The notes under the pieces were generated by a model. The model was not told the DNA's origin and searched no databases. It was given only the letters and a program-made list of their open reading frames with translations. From positions 1 to 8,832 of the forward strand of contig JAQGHP010000771.1 of NCBI GenBank assembly GCA_028288775.1: a stretch of 8,832 nucleotides of DNA, in the 5' to 3' direction. Both the position numbers and the translations under genes were made by a program. Within the stretch, counting starts at the first letter, position 1. Every line of letters starts with the position of its first letter. Below, piece after piece: positions 6,827 to 8,832 of this stretch. Source of the DNA: Phycisphaerales bacterium (GTDB lineage: Bacteria > Planctomycetota > Phycisphaerae > Tepidisphaerales > Tepidisphaeraceae).

Positions 6827-7582
6827 ATGAATTTTCGCAATCTCACCAATGTCACGCGTACGGCCGGCCTGGCTGCCGCGGCCTTGGCCGGTCTGGCCTT
6901 TGTCGCCCCGGCCCGCGCATCGTCGGTCATCGACCTGACGCTCACCGTCGATCAGGTCGCCAAGACTTGGAAGGCCTTCGCCACGGTAGTCTACGACGGC
7001 CAGGGTCCGGCCAATAACGGCCTGGACGGCATCAAGGTGGACATCACCTCCTCCGGCAACATCCTGGTCCCCATCTCCGGCAGCTCCAACAAGATGCCGG
7101 TGAACAACAACGGCTTCACCGACAGCAACAGCAACACCGTGCCCGTGGGCTTCACCTTCAACAAGTTGCAGACGGCCATCACCACCACGGACCTGCAGTT
7201 CACCGGCGGGCAGTCCACCACCTTCAACAACGACGACTCCTCGGGCAGCGGCTATCAGAACATCGTCGTCGGCTATGGCCAGCCGGGCATCAGCTCCGGC
7301 AACCTGGCCGGCACGACCGTCAGTTGGGGCGACCCCGCCCTGCTGGCCACCGGCAAGTACACCGGCACCAGCGGCACGCTCTCGATCGGGTTGGTGAACA
7401 GCACCTCCGACTTCAACCTCCTCGACTCCACCTATGTTTCGCCAGAGGGAAATGTTTTCAGCCACGGCCCGGACCAGATCGTTCCGCAGACGGTCTCCAT
7501 CACCGCGGCCCCCGAGCCCGCCGGGCTGGGGCTCCTCGCCATCGGTTCGCTCGGCGTGCTCGCACGCCGTCGCAAGGCCTAA
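6827..7582 (+). CDS. Small PEP-CTERM exported protein, function unknown
   Basis: The protein has 251 residues. AGGAG (6815-6819) lies 7 bases before the ATG at 6827, and the start gives a clean Sec signal peptide with hydrophobic residues 13-28 and an ARA cleavage site after 31. The mature part is rich in Thr, Ser, Asn and Gly with alternating hydrophobic residues, as in an all-beta extracellular domain; VIDLTLTVDQVAKTWKAFAT at its start suggests a beta-sandwich. No catalytic motif or cysteine is visible. The C-terminus is a PEP-CTERM signal: APEPAGL (from 228), a hydrophobic stretch, then RRRK. It should be exported, processed by an exosortase and released or anchored at the surface. It follows the large PEP-CTERM gene by 232 bases and ends in its own terminator, so it may be transcribed alone. 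A link to the dockerin repeats of its neighbour is possible but untested. Confidence 0.9.
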   Translation: MNFRNLTNVTRTAGLAAAALAGLAFVAPARASSVIDLTLTVDQVAKTWKAFATVVYDGQGPANNGLDGIKVDITSSGNILVPISGSSNKMPVNNNGFTDSNSNTVPVGFTFNKLQTAITTTDLQFTGGQSTTFNNDDSSGSGYQNIVVGYGQPGISSGNLAGTTVSWGDPALLATGKYTGTSGTLSIGLVNSTSDFNLLDSTYVSPEGNVFSHGPDQIVPQTVSITAAPEPAGLGLLAIGSLGVLARRRKA

Positions 7583-7640
7583 GCGCTTCGCATTTCGGTC
7601 CGGCCCATCGAACGCGGGCAACTTCGTATTGCATACATCC

Positions 7641-7682
7641 ACCGCAGGTGCATGGGCGATCGGCCCCGGCGCCTGCGGTTTT
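7641..7682 (+). terminator. Rho-independent terminator of the small PEP-CTERM gene
   Basis: ACCGCAGGTGC (7641-7651) pairs with GCGCCTGCGGT-side bases 7669-7679, including one T-G pair. An inner stem GGGC/GCCC (7654-7657 with 7663-7666) closes a GATCG loop. TTTT (7679-7682) follows directly. It lies 58 bases after the stop codon. Confidence 0.75.
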
Positions 7683-7740
7683 CATTGCGCCTTGGGGAGT
7701 ACGAGGTCTTCCCACGACGAGGGCGCGCGTTCGCGAGTAC

Positions 7741-7776
7741 AAATAAAGCGGCACGGCCCACCGAAGGGCCGTGCCG
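7741..7776 (-). terminator. Rho-independent terminator of nuoB
   Basis: A perfect 11-bp stem (CGGCACGGCCC at 7749-7759 with its complement at 7766-7776) closes a 6-base loop. Read on the minus strand, the loop is TTCGGT and the stem is followed by TTTATTT (7741-7747). It starts 32 bases after the nuoB stop. The plus-strand side has no good T run, so it mainly serves nuoB but could also stop leftover plus-strand transcripts. Confidence 0.85.
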
Positions 7777-7808
7777 TTGATATTCTAGCGATCCGGCTCA
7801 GACGCCGC

Positions 7809-8378
7809 TTACCGCACCAGTTGCCCGCCGATGGTCACTGGTACAGGCTGTGCAGAAGGCTTGTAGCTGGGCTCGACGGCCAGTTGCAGGGGCCGGCGCA
7901 GGCCGCTGGGGGGCAGGCCCTCTTCGTCGATCTTTCGCTGGATCGCCATGATCCCTTCGATGAGCGTCTCGGGCCGCGGCGGGCAGCCGGGCACGTAGAC
8001 GTCCACCGGCATGAACTGGTCGATGCCTTGGATCGTCGCGTAGGCATCAAACACACCGCCGGTGCTGGCGCACGCGCCCATGCTGATGACCCACTTGGGC
8101 TCGGTCATTTGCTGGTAGATGTGCTGGAGCACGGGCATCATCTTAATGGTGACGCGGCCGGCGACGATCATCAGATCGGCCTGCCGCGGGCTGAAGCGCA
8201 TGGCCTCGGCACCGAAACGGGCGAGGTCGTAGCGGGAAGACGCCGTGGCCATCAGCTCGATGCCGCAGCAGGCGGTGGCAAAGGGCATCGGCCACAGCGC
8301 GCTGCGGCGAGCCCAGTTCACGACCTTCTTGAGCTGGGTGGTCAGCACGTTATCCGGCAACAGATGGGGGTCCAACAT
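7809..8378 (-). CDS. nuoB: NADH-quinone oxidoreductase subunit B (complex I)
   Basis: This 189-residue protein is the complex I peripheral-arm subunit that carries iron-sulfur cluster N2, the last cluster before quinone. The four ligands are visible: the tandem C37-C38 in FATACCGIELMA, C103 in SMGACASTGG and C132 in VPGCPPRPE. The RFSPRQADLMIVAGRVT segment (61-77) and the Y-V-P-G-C-P-P-R-P-E motif are diagnostic for NuoB/PSST. The length fits the family, with a slightly long C-terminal tail (from about 155) that looks variable. The start is supported by AAGGA five bases upstream of the ATG. It stands alone: neither nuoA upstream nor nuoC downstream is present, which is unusual, and it has its own -10 box and terminator. 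The ligands and motifs are intact, so it should be functional with subunits encoded elsewhere. A second copy in the genome cannot be excluded. Confidence 0.97.
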   Translation of the reverse strand: MLDPHLLPDNVLTTQLKKVVNWARRSALWPMPFATACCGIELMATASSRYDLARFGAEAMRFSPRQADLMIVAGRVTIKMMPVLQHIYQQMTEPKWVISMGACASTGGVFDAYATIQGIDQFMPVDVYVPGCPPRPETLIEGIMAIQRKIDEEGLPPSGLRRPLQLAVEPSYKPSAQPVPVTIGGQLVR

Positions 8379-8434
8379 AAATGTCCTTCAAGTCAATATC
8401 GGCTGCCCCGAGCCCCCGGGCGTCCAATTTGTGA

Positions 8435-8468
8435 ATTATAGAACGAAGTTCGGCCGGCTGCCAGTCAA
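8435..8468 (-). promoter_or_regulatory. Probable nuoB promoter
   Basis: The minus strand carries a perfect TATAAT (8435-8440), 56 bases before the nuoB ATG. TTGACT (8463-8468) lies upstream, but the spacing is 22 bases, longer than the usual 16-18, so it may not act as the -35 box. The better-spaced hexamer TGGCAG is poor. A promoter here driven mainly by its -10 box fits an independently transcribed nuoB. Confidence 0.5.
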
Positions 8469-8520
8469 GGGGGGCAAATGATGCGAACCGGATGAAGCGA
8501 TAGATTTTTCGGCGTCCTAG

Positions 8521-8634
8521 CTCCCTCCTCCGGTACTCCGGGGGAGGGCTGGGGAGGGGGCGCGATACGCGAGCAAACACGTTGATCAAAAGAACTCCCA
8601 CTCTGACCATCCCCCGGAATACCGGAGGAGGGAA
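8521..8634. repeat. Inverted pair of 28-bp hairpin repeats (MITE- or REP-like intergenic element)
   Basis: The 28 bases at 8521-8548 recur as reverse complement at 8607-8634 with 25 of 28 positions matching. Each copy is itself a near palindrome. In the left copy CCCTCCTCCGG pairs with CCGGGGGAGGG around a TACT loop (11 pairs, one T-G); the right copy keeps 9 of 11 pairs around AATA. The 58 bases between copies have no coding features. This layout resembles dispersed intergenic hairpin elements (REP-type or small non-autonomous elements). Copy number elsewhere in the genome cannot be seen from here. Confidence 0.65.
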
Positions 8635-8748
8635 TGCAAGCCCCCACGAGGATTTCACGCGCGGACGAAAGCTGCTGCCGGCCGGAGAATATCACCAATC
8701 GGTGAAGCCATGGCATAAACAAACACGGACAAATATTGGTCGGATCGC

Positions 8749-8832
8749 GTGTCAAATACCAGCAACGCCCTCGATCTGGATGGCGGCGTATTCACCTGGG
8801 ACGACCCGTCGAAAATCGCGCAGTCGCTTAAG
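8749..8832 (+). CDS. DUF3175-like protein, N-terminal fragment (cut by window edge, start uncertain)
   Basis: From the GTG at 8749 the frame reads to the window end without a stop (28 residues): SNALDLDGGVFTWDD followed by PSKIAQSLK. From memory this matches the N-terminal part of DUF3175, a small family of unknown function whose members share an ALDL-x-x-GVFT-x-x-DP-x-x-IA-x-SLK pattern. The similarity seems to extend upstream, since KYWSDRVSNTS (from 8731) in the same frame also fits the family. An ATG sits in that frame at 8710, but codon 3 is TAA (8716-8718), so translation from it would stop at once. Either the real start is the GTG at 8749, which loses the conserved W-S-x-x-V, or a nonstandard start such as ACG at 8725 is used, or the gene is damaged. 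No strong ribosome binding site precedes any candidate. Confidence 0.58.
   Translation, partial: MSNTSNALDLDGGVFTWDDPSKIAQSLK

Larger units (their letters stand above)
8379..8709. other. Intergenic region between nuoB and the DUF3175-like gene
   Basis: This 331-base stretch holds the nuoB leader and probable promoter (8379-8468), then the inverted-repeat element (8521-8634), then about 75 bases with nothing I recognise. Open frames crossing it on the minus strand read through the repeat and have no family features, so I call no gene. Confidence 0.55.

Noticed and set aside
6458..7642. A 394-residue open frame on the minus strand
   Set aside because: It spans the ends of both PEP-CTERM genes and the gap between them on the opposite strand, has no recognisable motif and no ribosome binding site.
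7434..8441. A 335-residue open frame on the plus strand
   Set aside because: It overlaps nuoB in antisense and crosses both terminators; nuoB with its four cluster ligands is clearly the real gene.
8465..8755. A 96-residue open frame on the minus strand upstream of nuoB, checked as a possible nuoA
   Set aside because: It reads through the inverted repeats, lacks the three membrane helices of NuoA and has no conserved motif.
1..8832. CRISPR arrays, complete insertion sequences, prophage or toxin-antitoxin genes
   Set aside because: No regularly spaced repeats, transposase, integrase or toxin-antitoxin pair was seen on either strand.

Overview
The window looks like chromosomal DNA of a planctomycete, most likely class Phycisphaerae. 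The evidence is the combination of high GC, a prepilin-type protein with an H-X-DG-like C-terminal motif, and secreted proteins ending in PEP-CTERM signals, one of them with dockerin-type repeats just before the signal. This assignment rests on gene content, not on a phylogenetic marker; nuoB and the tRNA would be usable markers.

Layout, left to right. (1) Positions 1-781, minus strand: the N-terminal 260 residues of a multi-pass membrane protein with GT-C glycosyltransferase-like features, cut by the window edge. (2) Positions 851-922, minus: tRNA-Gly(TCC) with its own promoter. (3) Positions 1029-2006, minus: an FHA-domain protein with a C-terminal membrane anchor. (4) A divergent intergenic region, then three plus-strand genes for exported proteins: a type II secretion/type IV pilin-like prepilin (2255-3277), a 1053-residue surface protein combining a PstS-like substrate-binding region, dockerin/EF-hand repeats and PEP-CTERM (3433-6594), and a smaller beta-rich PEP-CTERM protein (6827-7582). 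(5) Two convergent terminators (7641-7682 plus, 7741-7776 minus). (6) nuoB on the minus strand (7809-8378), standing alone with its own -10 box and terminator. (7) A 331-base intergenic stretch with a 28-bp inverted-repeat pair, then the beginning of a DUF3175-like gene on the plus strand that runs off the right edge and has an in-frame TAA near its expected start.

The most interesting part is 2255-7582. A pseudopilin, a PstS-like binding protein fused to calcium-binding dockerin repeats and a sorting signal, and a second PEP-CTERM protein lie head to tail, with hairpins just before the ribosome binding sites of both PEP-CTERM genes. A reasonable but unproven reading is a surface-displayed ligand-capture (possibly phosphate) system. 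The other genes (tRNA, FHA protein, nuoB, DUF3175) look like unrelated housekeeping or signalling neighbours.
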